A DNA stretch of 45,475 nucleotides from Betaproteobacteria bacterium (GCA_016868295.1 VGHJ01000020.1:1-45475), one strand, 5' to 3'. Positions 18,810 through 28,901 are shown, counted from the stretch's first letter. Program-made: numbers and translations. The notes: generated from the sequence alone by a model not told the origin.

Positions 18810-19223
18810 GTGCTGAAGAACACCCTGGCCATCCGCATCGAGTGGGGAGACTGCGATCCGGCGGCCATAACTTTCTACCCGAATTATTTCCGCTGGTTCG
18901 ACCAGGGCACCTGGCGGCTGTTCGAGACGGCCGGCTTCTATCCGGGCGACCTGATCCGCGAGCGCGGCGTGTATATCCCGCTGGTGGATGCGGGCGCGCA
19001 GTTCCGGCGTCCCGGCCACATGGGCGACGACCTGCTCCAGGAAAGCTGGGTCGCCGAATGGCGGGAAAAGACGTTTCTGGTGAAGCACGTGGTGCGCTGC
19101 GGCGAGGAAGTGCTGCTGGAAGGCTCCGAGCTGCGCGCCTGGGTGGTGAAGCACCCGGACGACCCGCGCCGCTTTCAGCCGCAGCCGATACCGCCGGAAG
19201 TGCGTGCGGCATTGGGTGAATAA
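18810..19223 (+). CDS. 4-hydroxybenzoyl-CoA thioesterase family protein
   Basis: Hot-dog-fold thioesterase, 137 residues, hydrolysing aryl-CoA to the free acid and CoA. The N-terminus IEWGDCDPAAITFYPNYFRW contains the family signature with the catalytic Asp16, the equivalent of Asp17 in the Pseudomonas 4-hydroxybenzoyl-CoA enzyme. Length matches that family (about 140). The start is GTG with AGGAG 5 bases upstream. It follows the thiolase gene by 78 bases. If the beta-oxidation block shortens hydroxycinnamate-type side chains to a hydroxybenzoyl-CoA, this enzyme would release 4-hydroxybenzoate or recycle CoA. The exact substrate is inferred from family and neighbours. Confidence 0.9.
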   Translation: MLKNTLAIRIEWGDCDPAAITFYPNYFRWFDQGTWRLFETAGFYPGDLIRERGVYIPLVDAGAQFRRPGHMGDDLLQESWVAEWREKTFLVKHVVRCGEEVLLEGSELRAWVVKHPDDPRRFQPQPIPPEVRAALGE

Positions 19224-19251
19224 GAAGAAACGCGGACAAGGAGGAGAAATA

Positions 19252-19380
19252 GTGCAGGAACCGTCCACAAGCACGGGCCCCGGCAGCGGTTTCGGTCCCT
19301 ACGGGCGTATGCTCCTGGCCGTGTCGAAATGGACGGCGATCGCCGGCAACGGCTGCAAGCGGCCTTCTCATTTGCCATAG
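19252..19380 (+). pseudogene. 42-codon ORF, probable remnant of a DctQ-type permease gene
   Basis: An ideal ribosome site (AGGAGG at 19239-19244) stands 7 bases before a GTG that opens a 42-codon frame. Residues 17-32 (PYGRMLLAVSKWTAIAG) resemble the start of the first membrane helix of TRAP small permeases. The frame then turns into a polar, unrelated tail (NGCKRPSHLP) and stops at TAG. The intact DctQ of the cluster lies at 20563. The simplest reading is a truncated second dctQ whose body was deleted; a free-standing small protein is possible. The next 92 bases, to the dctP start, hold an AT-richer stretch that may be promoter DNA, but no clear -35/-10 pair. Confidence 0.4.
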
Positions 19381-19472
19381 GAAATTGAATCTGCTAGAAA
19401 GCCAATCATTAGTAAGTAAACAAAGAGCGCGCGCAGCGCCCATCAGCCACGCAAAGCCTAGAGGAGACCTAC

Positions 19473-20501
19473 ATGAAACACAGCCTGAGAACCATGCTTG
19501 CGGCCGCCTGCCTTGCCGGTGCCGCACAACTGGCGCACGCCGCCGACTTCACCCTGCGCTTCCACCAGTTCCTGCCGCCGCAGGCGACGATTCCATCTAA
19601 AGCGATCGTGCCCTGGGCGCAGAAGGTCGAGAAGGAGAGCGGCGGCCGCATCAAGGTGCAGCATTTCCCGAGCATGCAGCTCGGCGGCAAGCCGCCCGAG
19701 CTGTTCGACCAGGCCAAGGACGGCGTCGCCGACATCGTGTGGACCGTGCTCGGCTACACGCCGGGCCGCTTCCCGAAGTCGGAGGTGTTCGAGCTGCCGT
19801 TCTCCAGCGGCCTGGCCGAGCCGGCCTCGCGCGCCTTCCAGGAGTACGTCGAGAAGTTCGCCATGGACGAGTTCAAGGACGTCAAGGTCATCGCCGTCCA
19901 TGTGCACGGCCCCGGCCTGATCCACAGCAAGGACCCGATCACCAAGCTGGAAGACATCAAGGGCGTGAAGGTGCGCGGGGGCTCGCGCGTCGTCAACATC
20001 ATGCTCGAGCAGCTCGGCGCCACCCCCGTCGGCATGCCGGTGCCGGCCGTCGGCGAGTCGCTTTCCAAGGGCGTCATCAGCGCGACCACCATCCCGTGGG
20101 AAGTGACGCCGGCGCTGAAGGTGCAGCAGATCGTCAAGAACCACACCGGCTTCGTCGGCGACCAGGGCCTGTATACCCAGACCTTCGTCGTGGCGATGAA
20201 CAAGGGTGCCTACGACAAGCTGCCGGCCGACCTGAAGAAGGTCATCGACGCCAACAGCGGCGCCGAGACGGCGGCGCTGTTCGGCCGCGCCATGGACGAG
20301 GGCGACAAGGTCGGCCTCGACCTGGCGAAGAAAGCGGGCAACAGGATCTACATGCTCGATGCCGCCGAGACCCAGACCTGGCGCCGCACCGCCTCCGCCG
20401 TGCGCGACATCTGGTTCAGGGAGGTCGGCGGCAAGGGCATCGACGGCAAGAAGTTGGCGAGCGAAGCAGCCGCCCTGATCGCCAAGCACAACAAGAAATA
20501 A
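19473..20501 (+). CDS. dctP: TRAP transporter solute receptor DctP
   Basis: Periplasmic binding protein of a TRAP importer for organic acids, 342 residues. It has a Sec signal peptide (residues 1-23, cleavage after AHA) and the DctP-family fold beginning with DFTLRFHQFLPP. The segment VKVRGGSRVVNIMLEQLGA contains the Arg that normally binds the ligand carboxylate. GAGGAG lies 7 bases upstream of the ATG. Gene order P-Q-M is the usual one. Because it follows aryl-CoA degradation genes, the likely ligand is the aromatic acid activated by the ligase at 13501. TRAP systems for phenylpropanoids are known in other aromatic degraders. Confidence 0.93.
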   Translation: MKHSLRTMLAAACLAGAAQLAHAADFTLRFHQFLPPQATIPSKAIVPWAQKVEKESGGRIKVQHFPSMQLGGKPPELFDQAKDGVADIVWTVLGYTPGRFPKSEVFELPFSSGLAEPASRAFQEYVEKFAMDEFKDVKVIAVHVHGPGLIHSKDPITKLEDIKGVKVRGGSRVVNIMLEQLGATPVGMPVPAVGESLSKGVISATTIPWEVTPALKVQQIVKNHTGFVGDQGLYTQTFVVAMNKGAYDKLPADLKKVIDANSGAETAALFGRAMDEGDKVGLDLAKKAGNRIYMLDAAETQTWRRTASAVRDIWFREVGGKGIDGKKLASEAAALIAKHNKK

Positions 20502-20562
20502 GGACGACACCCGGCCTTGCGCCCAGCCCCGGCCGTGGGCCGGGCGGGCCGGAGCCGCAAAC

Positions 20563-21081
20563 ATGAGCAACTTCATCTACGGCACCAGCCGCTTCCTGGC
20601 CTGGTTCGGCGCCCTCGTGTTGACCCTGCTGGCCGTCATGAGCGTCTTCAGCATCGCCGGCCGGGCCTTCAGCTTCGCCGGTTTCGGTCCCGTTCCCGGG
20701 GATTTCGAACTGGTCGAGGCCGGCACGGCGCTCGCCGTCTTCTGCTTCCTGCCCTGGTGCCACCTGAAGCGCGCCCACGCCGACGTGGCCATGCTCTGGC
20801 ACGCCTATCCGCCGGCGATGCGGCGGCTCATTCTCGTCCTCGTCGAGGCGCTGATGCTCGCCGTCTGGTGCCTGCTGGTCTGGCGCATGGGCGTGGCCAT
20901 GCTCGAATACCGCGCCAACGGCGAGGTCAGCTTCATCCTGCAGATGCCGGTCTGGTGGGGCTATGCCGCGTCCTTTGTGCCGGGCGCGCTCGGCTGCCTG
21001 GTGTATGCCTGGCGCCTGATCGAGACGATCGGCCTGGTCAAACCGCGCGAAGGCTTCACGGCGGCGGAGGGCGCGCACTGA
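20563..21081 (+). CDS. dctQ: TRAP transporter small permease DctQ
   Basis: Four-helix membrane subunit that joins the receptor to the large permease, 172 residues. The first helix FGALVLTLLAVMSVFSIAGRAF and the segment VPGDFELVEAGTALAVFCFLPWCHLKRAHADVAM are typical of DctQ. The stop overlaps the dctM ATG by one base (TGATG), so translation is probably coupled. The 60-base gap after dctP contains a GC-rich imperfect inverted repeat (CCCGGCC...GGCCGGGC) but no T-run. Confidence 0.9.
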   Translation: MSNFIYGTSRFLAWFGALVLTLLAVMSVFSIAGRAFSFAGFGPVPGDFELVEAGTALAVFCFLPWCHLKRAHADVAMLWHAYPPAMRRLILVLVEALMLAVWCLLVWRMGVAMLEYRANGEVSFILQMPVWWGYAASFVPGALGCLVYAWRLIETIGLVKPREGFTAAEGAH

Positions 21082-22400
21082 TGGATGCGCTGTCCCTCGC
21101 CGCCTGGTCCTTCCCGGCCTTGCTGCTGCTGATTATTCTGCGCGTGCCGATCGGCCTGTCGATGCTCACCCTCGGCCTGGTCGGCTCGTGGCTGGTCTAC
21201 GGCAGCGTCGCGCCGCTGCTCAACCAGATGAAGACGCTGGCCTACGGCACCTTCTCCAGCCACTCGCTTTCCATCGTGCCGCTGTTCCTGCTGATGGGCC
21301 AGTTCGCCTCGCTCGGCGGCATGTCGCAGGCCCTGTTCAAGGCCGGCGAAGCCCTCATCGGCCACCGCAAGGGCGGCGTCGGCATGGCGGCCATCGGCGC
21401 CTGCGCCGGCTTCGGCTCCATCTGCGGTTCCTCGCTCGCCACCGCGGCGACCATGGGGCAGGTGGCGCTGCCGGAGCTGCGCAAGGTCGGCTACGACGGC
21501 GGCCTGGCCAGCGGCCTGCTCGCCGCCGGCGGCACGCTCGGCATCCTCATCCCGCCCTCGATCGTGCTGGTTATCTACGCCATCCTCGCCGAGCAGAACA
21601 TCGCCAAGCTGTTCGCCGCCGCCTTCGTGCCCGGCATCCTGGCAGCGCTCGGCTACATGCTGGTGATCGGCATCGTCGTGCGACTGTATCCGCAGTGGGG
21701 CGGCCGGCAGATCGCGCCGCTGCCCTGGTCCGAGCGCATTCGCGCCCAGCGCGACGTCTGGCCGGTGGTGGTGATCTTCGTCACTGTCATTGGCGGCATC
21801 TACACCGGCATTTTCACGCCGACGGAGGGGGCGGCGGTGGGCGCGGTCGCCACCGGCCTGCTGGCCTGGTGGAAGGGGGGGCTGAACCGGGAAAAACTGC
21901 TGCGTGCCTTCGAGGCCACCGCGAGCGGCACCGGCATGGTGTTCATGATCGTGCTCGGCGCGGCCGCCTACAATACCTTCCTCGCCCTGTCGCAACTGCC
22001 GCAGGAGCTGGCGACCTGGGTCGGCGGCCTCGGCCTCAGCCCCTACGCCGTGCTGTGGGCGATCATCGTCTTCTATCTGATCTTCGGCTGCGTGATGGAC
22101 TCGCTGTCGATGATCCTGCTCACCATTCCGATCTTCTTCCCGATGGTGTCGGGGCTCGATTTCGGCCTGCCGCCGGAGGAGATGGCGATCTGGTTCGGCA
22201 TCCTGGTGCTGATCGTCGTCGAGGTCGGCCTGATCACCCCCCCGGTGGGCATGAACCTCTTCGTCATCCAGTCGATGGCGCCGGACATCCCCATCCGCAG
22301 CACCTACCGCGGCGTGTTGCCCTTCGTCGCCAGCGATCTGCTGCGGGTCGGTCTTCTCGTGGCCTTCCCGTCGATCACGCTGTTCGTGTTGAGGCTCTGA
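21081..22400 (+). CDS. dctM: TRAP transporter large permease DctM
   Basis: Sodium-coupled transport subunit with about 12 membrane segments, 439 residues. Seen: LFLLMGQFASLGGMSQALFKAGEALIGHRKGGVGMAAIGACAGFG region, SSLATAATMGQVALPELRKVGYDGGLASG, the GTLGILIPPSIVLVIY motif and the C-terminal EVGLITPPVGMNLFVIQ motif. Each is diagnostic of DctM. The start is the ATG overlapping the dctQ stop. It is the last gene of the + strand block; the methyltransferase gene converges 16 bases downstream with no evident terminator between them. Confidence 0.94.
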   Translation: MDALSLAAWSFPALLLLIILRVPIGLSMLTLGLVGSWLVYGSVAPLLNQMKTLAYGTFSSHSLSIVPLFLLMGQFASLGGMSQALFKAGEALIGHRKGGVGMAAIGACAGFGSICGSSLATAATMGQVALPELRKVGYDGGLASGLLAAGGTLGILIPPSIVLVIYAILAEQNIAKLFAAAFVPGILAALGYMLVIGIVVRLYPQWGGRQIAPLPWSERIRAQRDVWPVVVIFVTVIGGIYTGIFTPTEGAAVGAVATGLLAWWKGGLNREKLLRAFEATASGTGMVFMIVLGAAAYNTFLALSQLPQELATWVGGLGLSPYAVLWAIIVFYLIFGCVMDSLSMILLTIPIFFPMVSGLDFGLPPEEMAIWFGILVLIVVEVGLITPPVGMNLFVIQSMAPDIPIRSTYRGVLPFVASDLLRVGLLVAFPSITLFVLRL

Positions 22401-22416
22401 AAACTGCCGACGGCCG

Positions 22417-23166
22417 TCATGCCCGGCCGACGCGCAGATGGAGGGGCCAGCGCAAAGTCTTCGTTACTTCGGGGCCTGGCCACAACGCCGTAAGTCGGCG
22501 GTCGAATTCGACGAGCGGGTCGATACCCACCGACTTCATATAGGCTTGCGTCGCCGACCAGGTGCCGAGGTAGCCGAGCAGGTCGTCGCGTGACCACTCG
22601 GTGCGGATCTCGAAGGCCGGTGCCGCCACCTCCTCGAAGGGGAAGGGCAGCGAGCGATAGCGGTCGTCGACCATCCTGCGTTCCGGCGGCCAGTAGGGGC
22701 CGACCACGTTCCGGTAGAAATCCTGTAGTAGTTCGTCGATGCCCGCATCGACGTCGAGCAGGGTATAGGTCCAGGCGGCGATAACGCCGCCCGGCTTCAG
22801 CACGCGTCTCGCTTCGGCGTAGAACCGGTCCAGGTCGAACCAGTGGATGGCCTGGGCCACAGTGATGAGGTCGACACTCGCCGTGTCGAGGAGACTGACT
22901 TCTGCCGTGGCCACGCGATACTCGACGCGCGGATGCGGCTCGGCATGTTCGAGCTGCTTGCGGCTCGGGTCGGTGGCGATGACGCGCCCGAAATGCGCGG
23001 CCAGCCCGACCGCGGCCTGGCCGCTGCCGGTGCCGCAGTCCCAGGCGGTCCCCGTCGATGGCGCGACCTGCGCCAGCCAGGCGAACAAGGCCGCCGGATA
23101 GTTCGGCCGGTAGCGCGCATAGTCCGGGGCCTGCCGCGAGAAGTGATCCTTGAACGCTCCGCTCAT
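22417..23166 (-). CDS. Class I SAM-dependent methyltransferase
   Basis: Small-molecule methyltransferase of the UbiE/Tam-like class, 249 residues. Seen: motif I (AWDCGTGSGQAAVGLA), acidic end of strand 2 (VIATDPSRKQLEHA), the motif around SVDLITVAQAIHWFDLDRFY and motif III (ARRVLKPGGVIAAWTY). It resembles the group that includes trans-aconitate methyltransferase, but the acceptor cannot be predicted. Its ATG overlaps the stop of the histidine kinase gene (TGATG). It is therefore translationally coupled to that kinase, which is unusual for a methyltransferase and hints at a shared role. Confidence 0.9.
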   Translation of the reverse strand: MSGAFKDHFSRQAPDYARYRPNYPAALFAWLAQVAPSTGTAWDCGTGSGQAAVGLAAHFGRVIATDPSRKQLEHAEPHPRVEYRVATAEVSLLDTASVDLITVAQAIHWFDLDRFYAEARRVLKPGGVIAAWTYTLLDVDAGIDELLQDFYRNVVGPYWPPERRMVDDRYRSLPFPFEEVAAPAFEIRTEWSRDDLLGYLGTWSATQAYMKSVGIDPLVEFDRRLTALWPGPEVTKTLRWPLHLRVGRA

Positions 23167-24989
23167 CAGGACAGGGTGAAGAAGAAGGCGGCGCCCTGGC
23201 CGATCTCGCCTTCGGCCCAGACGAGGCCGCCGTGGCGCTGCACGATGCGCTGCACCGTGGCGAGGCCGATGCCGGTTCCGGCGAAATCGTTGACGCCGTG
23301 CAGGCGCTGGAAGGCGCCGAAGAGCTTGTCGGCGTACTTCATGTCGAAGCCCGCTCCGTCGTCGCGGACGAAATAGGCGAAGCTGTTTCCCGTCTGCTGC
23401 CGTCCGACCGCGATGTGGGCCGACTCCTTGCGGGCGGTGAACTTCCAGGCATTCGCCAGCAGGTTGTGCAGGACGACGCGAAGCAGGCGTTCGTCGCCGC
23501 GCGCCTTGAGGCCGGGCTCGATGTCGAAGGCGACGCGTCGACCGGGCTCGGTGGCCTGCAGCTCCCTGGCGATGGATTCGGCCAGGCGCGACAGGTCGAC
23601 TTCGGAGAGGTGGATCGGTTCGCGCGTCAGTTGTGCCAGGTCGATCATGCCGTCGATGAGTTCGCTCATGCGCAACGTGGCGGCGCAAATGCGGCGCAGG
23701 TATTCCCGGCCGTGCTCGTCGAGGCGGTCGCCGTAATCCTGCAGCAGCAGGCGGGAGAAACCGTTGATGCCGCGCAGCGGCGAGCGCAGGTCGTGCGAGA
23801 CGGAATAGCTGAAGCTCTCCAGTTCCTTGATCGAGGCCTGCAACTCGGCCGTGCGCTGGCTGACATGGTCCTCCAGTTCGACGTTCATCTTGCGCAGCAT
23901 GCCTTCGGCGTGGCGGCGGCGCTGGCTGTTGCGGTAGGCCTCGATCAGCACGGCGCAGGTGGTGCTGAAGGGCTGCAGGCGTTCGACGAGCTCGTCGTAG
24001 TAGCCACCCGGCCGGTTGGCGACGGCGATCATGCCGACCAGCTTGTCGGCCCGGTACAGCGGCAGGCCCATGAAGGCCTTGAGCTCGGGATGCCCGCGCG
24101 GGATGCCGCTGCGGCGCGGATCGTGTGCCGGATCTTTGGAGATCACCGGCTGGCCCGTCGTGAGGACGCGACCGAACAAAGTGTTGGGGTTGCGGAACTC
24201 GAAGCCGCCCCTGACCACGCTCTGGTACAGGGCGCGCGAGTCATCGTCCCAGGCCATGTCGGTGATGGCATAGATCCTGACGAAGGGCGCGTCGTTCTCG
24301 TCGCGCAGCACTTCGCCAATGAACCCGTACTCGCTGTCGGTGATGTCGAGCAGGTGCGTGAGCAGGCGGTCGAAGGTCGGATGCGGTTCGGCCTCGGTGA
24401 TGAAGTCTGCCTGCGCCTCGCTCACGGCATGCAGCATGCGGTTCTGTTCGAGGAACAGCTGCTCGATGCGCTTTCTATCGCTGATGTCACGCGTGATCGA
24501 GAGCATGCAGGGCTCGCCTTCGAGCTCGATCAGGCTGGCGGAAAACAGGCTGTCGAAGAGCTGCCCCGACTTGTGGCGGAAGCGGACCTCCAGGTTCACC
24601 AGCTCGCCCTGCTTGGGCATGAGCGCGACGACGTGCTCGCGCTGGCGCGCATCCGGCCAGACGCCGAGTTGCCCCGCCGTTTCACCGATGGCTTCCTTCG
24701 GCGCGAAGCCGAACACCTTTTCGAAGGCCGGGTTGACGTCGATATAGCGGCCGTCGGCCAGGGAGCTGATAGCGATCGCATCGGGGCTGGCATTGAATAC
24801 GCGGGAGAGCTTCTCCTCGGAGATGCGCAGCGCCGCCTCGGTCTGGCGCTGCTCCCGGTTGATCTGCTCGAGCAGCGCGTTGTGCGCCCAGGCCAGCTCC
24901 GCTTCGTGCGACTCGAGCTCGGCGATGCGCGTTTTCAGCGCCTCGACCTCTGAGGCAATTTCCGGGGGAAGGGGCGGTGTGTGTTTCAT
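23166..24989 (-). CDS. PAS-GAF sensor histidine kinase (orphan)
   Basis: Cytoplasmic sensor kinase of about 607 residues with no membrane segment. Order: N-terminal coiled coil (EVEALKTRIAELESHEAELA), PAS domain with PAC (FNASPDAIAISSLADGRYID, residues about 65-185), GAF domain (about 195-355), a second coiled coil, the HisKA box with the phospho-acceptor His (YSVSHDLRSPLRGINGFSRL, near residue 400), and HATPase_c with N box (LLANAWKFTARK), G1 (DDGAGFDMKY) and G2 (GTGIGLATVQRI). No response regulator lies beside it. The frame is open to 25022; ATG 24989 (MKHTPPLPP) or the upstream ATG 25022 are both possible and neither has a strong ribosome site. The signal is unknown. Confidence 0.92.
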   Translation of the reverse strand: MKHTPPLPPEIASEVEALKTRIAELESHEAELAWAHNALLEQINREQRQTEAALRISEEKLSRVFNASPDAIAISSLADGRYIDVNPAFEKVFGFAPKEAIGETAGQLGVWPDARQREHVVALMPKQGELVNLEVRFRHKSGQLFDSLFSASLIELEGEPCMLSITRDISDRKRIEQLFLEQNRMLHAVSEAQADFITEAEPHPTFDRLLTHLLDITDSEYGFIGEVLRDENDAPFVRIYAITDMAWDDDSRALYQSVVRGGFEFRNPNTLFGRVLTTGQPVISKDPAHDPRRSGIPRGHPELKAFMGLPLYRADKLVGMIAVANRPGGYYDELVERLQPFSTTCAVLIEAYRNSQRRRHAEGMLRKMNVELEDHVSQRTAELQASIKELESFSYSVSHDLRSPLRGINGFSRLLLQDYGDRLDEHGREYLRRICAATLRMSELIDGMIDLAQLTREPIHLSEVDLSRLAESIARELQATEPGRRVAFDIEPGLKARGDERLLRVVLHNLLANAWKFTARKESAHIAVGRQQTGNSFAYFVRDDGAGFDMKYADKLFGAFQRLHGVNDFAGTGIGLATVQRIVQRHGGLVWAEGEIGQGAAFFFTLS

Positions 24990-25063
24990 GGCGGACGGGT
25001 ATATGCGGGATTCTCCACCCATTTACGGCTGCTCTCAAGCCGGTCTGAAGGTCCCGCCGGGAG

Positions 25064-25091
25064 AAAAAAGGCGGCCACCAGGCCGCCTTTT
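25064..25091 (-). terminator. Rho-independent terminator of the paaGIJK operon
   Basis: On the minus strand the stem GGCGGCC-TGGT-GGCCGCC is followed by a run of six T. The flanking AAAA/TTTT extends the stem to 11 pairs. It lies 16 bases after the paaK stop and before the histidine kinase gene, so it separates the two minus-strand units. Confidence 0.9.
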
Positions 25092-25106
25092 GTCGCGTGC
25101 TGACGA

Positions 25107-26420
25107 CTACTTCGGCCGTTTGTCGACGATGCGCTTGGCCTTGCCGATGGAACGCTCGATGCCGCCCTGGGCGACGATGCGCACCGTGGTGCTGACGCCG
25201 ATGTAGGACTTGACGTGGTGCTGCAGCTCCTTCGCCGAGGCCTCCTGCTCGGCGGCCGGCGCCTGGGCGAACTCCGGTTTCATCTCCACCAGCACGTCGA
25301 GCTCGTCCATGTGGCCGGGGCGGCTGACTTCCAGCACGTAGTGCGGCGCCAGTTTCGGCATCTTGAGGATGAGCTCCTCGATCTGCGAGGGGAAGACGTT
25401 CACGCCGCGGATGATGAGCATGTCGTCCGAGCGGCCGGTGATCTTGTCCATGCGGCGGAAGCTGCGCGCGGTGGGCGCGAGCAGGCGGGTGAGGTCGCGC
25501 GTGCGGTAACGGATGATGGGCAGCGCTTCCTTGGCGAGCGATGTGAACACCAGCTCGCCCGAGCTGCCGTCCGGCAGCACTTCGCCCGTGGCCGGGTCGA
25601 TGATCTCCGGATAGAAGAAATCCTCCCAGATGACCAGGCCGTCCTTGGTCTCGATGCACTCGTTGGCCACGCCCGGCCCCATGACTTCCGACAGGCCGTA
25701 GATGTCCACGGCATCGATGCCGAGGCGTTTCTCGATCTCGGCGCGCATCTGGTTGGTCCACGGCTCGGCGCCGAAGATGCCGACCTTGAGCGAGCTCTGC
25801 GCCGGGTCGAGGCCCTGGCGCTCGAACTCGTCGGCGATGGCCAGGCTGTAGGAGGGCGTCACCATGATGATGTCAGGCTTGAAGTCGGCGATGAGCTGCA
25901 CCTGCTTCTCGGTCTGGCCGCCGGACATCGGGATCACCGTGCAGCCGAGGCGTTCGGCGCCGTAGTGGGCGCCGAGGCCGCCGGTGAACAGGCCGTAGCC
26001 GTAGGCGACGTGCACGATGTCGCCCGGGCGCCCGCCCGAGGCGCGGATGGAGCGCGCCATCAGGTCGGCCCAGTCGTCGATGTCCTTCTTCGTGTAGCCG
26101 ACCACGGTCGGCTTGCCGGTGGTGCCGCTCGAGGCGTGGATGCGCACCACCTGCTCGCGCGGCACGGCGAACATGTTGAAGGGGTAGTTGTCGCGCAGGT
26201 CCTGCTTGGTGGTGAAGGGAAACTTCGCCAGGTCGGAGAGCTGCTTGAGGTCCTCCGGCTTCACGCCGGCGGCGTCGAACTTCCTGCGGTAGTGCGGCAC
26301 GTTGTCGTAGGCGTGCTTGAGCGACCACTTCAGGCGCGTGAGCTGCAGCGCGGCGACTTCGTCGCGACTCGCCTTCTCGATGGGCTCGAGCTCGCCCGGT
26401 TTCGGCATTTTCGATGTCAT
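25107..26420 (-). CDS. paaK: Phenylacetate-CoA ligase
   Basis: AMP-forming ligase converting phenylacetate, ATP and CoA to phenylacetyl-CoA, the first step of the Paa pathway. 437 residues, as in the family. Seen: the P-loop RIHASSGTTGKPTVVGYTKK, YGYGLFTGGLGAHYGAERLG, the adenine-binding DIYGLSEVMGPG motif, YRTRDLTRL, and the catalytic-lysine end IERSIGKAKRIVDKR. GGAGG precedes the ATG. It is the last gene of the paaG-paaI-paaJ-paaK unit and is followed by a clear terminator. Related ligases use hydroxyphenylacetate; the substrate range is not visible from the sequence. Confidence 0.96.
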   Translation of the reverse strand: MTSKMPKPGELEPIEKASRDEVAALQLTRLKWSLKHAYDNVPHYRRKFDAAGVKPEDLKQLSDLAKFPFTTKQDLRDNYPFNMFAVPREQVVRIHASSGTTGKPTVVGYTKKDIDDWADLMARSIRASGGRPGDIVHVAYGYGLFTGGLGAHYGAERLGCTVIPMSGGQTEKQVQLIADFKPDIIMVTPSYSLAIADEFERQGLDPAQSSLKVGIFGAEPWTNQMRAEIEKRLGIDAVDIYGLSEVMGPGVANECIETKDGLVIWEDFFYPEIIDPATGEVLPDGSSGELVFTSLAKEALPIIRYRTRDLTRLLAPTARSFRRMDKITGRSDDMLIIRGVNVFPSQIEELILKMPKLAPHYVLEVSRPGHMDELDVLVEMKPEFAQAPAAEQEASAKELQHHVKSYIGVSTTVRIVAQGGIERSIGKAKRIVDKRPK

Positions 26421-26456
26421 GGTGGTTTCCTCCTTTGATGCTCTCCCGTACTTTTT

Positions 26457-27662
<1,206 letters not shown>

Positions 27663-27663
27663 T

Positions 27664-28110
27664 TCATTCTCCCTGGGTCTTGACGGTCTCGCCCTGGATG
27701 CGGTGCGACTTGCCGCGGAACACGGCGATGCGCTTGCCGTCCTGGTTGGCGATGTCGATGTCGTAGATGCCGCTGCGGCCGGCGAGCGCCCGCTCCTCCG
27801 CCACGGCGGTGAGCACGTCGCCGACATGGGCCGGGGCGAGGAACTCGATCGTGCAGCCGGAGGCGACGGCATTGTGGTTGTGGCTGTTGCAGGAATAGGC
27901 GAAGGCCGAGTCGGCGAGGGTGAAGATGAAGCCGCCGTGGCACATGCCGTGGCCGTTTACCATCTCCTCGCCCACGCGCAGGCGCATGCGCGCGTAGCCG
28001 GGACGGATCTCTTCCAGGGCGATGCCGAGATACTGCGAGGTGCGGTCCCTGCGGTACATCTCGCGGCCGACGGCTTCGGCGAGGTCCTGCGCTTTGCGGG
28101 TCGGGCTCAT
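27664..28110 (-). CDS. paaI: Phenylacetyl-CoA pathway thioesterase PaaI
   Basis: Hot-dog thioesterase that hydrolyses ring-hydroxylated or dead-end phenylacetyl-CoA derivatives, rescuing CoA. 148 residues, close to E. coli PaaI (140). The signature [20 protein letters not shown] contains the catalytic Asp67 and is followed by [20 protein letters not shown]. The frame is open upstream to 28377, but the ATG at 28110 gives the family N-terminus and lies 8 bases after the paaG stop. It is the second gene of the paa unit. Confidence 0.93.
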   Translation of the reverse strand: MSPTRKAQDLAEAVGREMYRRDRTSQYLGIALEEIRPGYARMRLRVGEEMVNGHGMCHGGFIFTLADSAFAYSCNSHNHNAVASGCTIEFLAPAHVGDVLTAVAEERALAGRSGIYDIDIANQDGKRIAVFRGKSHRIQGETVKTQGE

Positions 28111-28118
28111 GGCTGGGG

Positions 28119-28901
28119 CTACTTTCCCTTGAACGACGGCGAGCGCTTCTCCATGAAGGCCGTCACGCCTTCGCGATAGTCCGCGCTGCAGCCGAGCTCG
28201 CGCTGGTTGTCGCGCTCGAGGTCGAGCTGTTGCGCCAGCGTGTTGTGGGGCGAAGCATGCATCTCGCGCTTGATGGCGGCGTAGGCGAGGGGCGGGCCTT
28301 CCGAAAATCGCTTCGCCAGCTTTTCGGCTTGCGGCATCAGTTCGTCGTCTGCCACGCATTTCCAGATCAGTCCCCATTGCTCGGCCTGCTCGGCGCTCAG
28401 CGTGTCGGCCGTCAGCACCAGGCCCATGGCACGCGCCGTGCCGAGCAGCCTGGGCAGAAAATAACTCCCGCCGCAGTCCGGCCCCAGCCCCAGCTTGCTG
28501 AAAGCCTGGATGAAGACGGCGGAGCGTGCCGCCAGCACGATATCGCAGGCCAGCGCCAGGCTGGCTCCGGCGCCCGCCGCGGCGCCGTTTACGGCTGCGA
28601 TGAGCGGCATCGGCAGGGTTCGCAAGGCCAGCACCAACGGCTTGTAGAAGGCCTCGATGGACTGGCCGAGATCGGACGGCGGCACCCCCTCCGGCACGAT
28701 GCGTTCGGCGAGATCCTGTCCCGTGCAGAAGGCGCGGCCGGCGCCGGTGAGAAGGACCGCACGGGCGCCGCCACCGCCGGCAGCGGCGATGGCGCGCAGG
28801 AGCTCGCCGCGCATGGCGGCGTCGATGCTGTTCAGGCGATCGGGGCGATTCAGCGTGATGCAGACAATCGGCCCACGTTGCTCATACAGTACGGCAGTCA
28901 C
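28119..28901 (-). CDS. paaG: 1,2-epoxyphenylacetyl-CoA isomerase (enoyl-CoA hydratase family)
   Basis: Crotonase-fold isomerase that turns ring-1,2-epoxyphenylacetyl-CoA into the oxepin form. 260 residues, near E. coli PaaG (262). Seen: oxyanion-hole segments RAFCTGQDLAER and NGAAAGAGASLALACD, and the catalytic Asp142 in SKLGLGPDCGGSYFLPRLLG, where ordinary hydratases have Glu. The start codon is GTG at 28901 with a weak GGGA upstream. It heads the paaG-I-J-K unit and is divergent from paaY, 133 bases away. The ring-epoxidase genes paaABCDE and the ring-cleavage gene paaZ are not in the window. Confidence 0.92.
   Translation of the reverse strand: MTAVLYEQRGPIVCITLNRPDRLNSIDAAMRGELLRAIAAAGGGGARAVLLTGAGRAFCTGQDLAERIVPEGVPPSDLGQSIEAFYKPLVLALRTLPMPLIAAVNGAAAGAGASLALACDIVLAARSAVFIQAFSKLGLGPDCGGSYFLPRLLGTARAMGLVLTADTLSAEQAEQWGLIWKCVADDELMPQAEKLAKRFSEGPPLAYAAIKREMHASPHNTLAQQLDLERDNQRELGCSADYREGVTAFMEKRSPSFKGK

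Noticed and set aside
20502-20562. GC-rich inverted repeat between dctP and dctQ as a third copy of the 40-nt repeat
   Set aside because: It shares only general CCCGGCC/GGCCGGG character; the CCCCCTTCC core of the repeat is absent.
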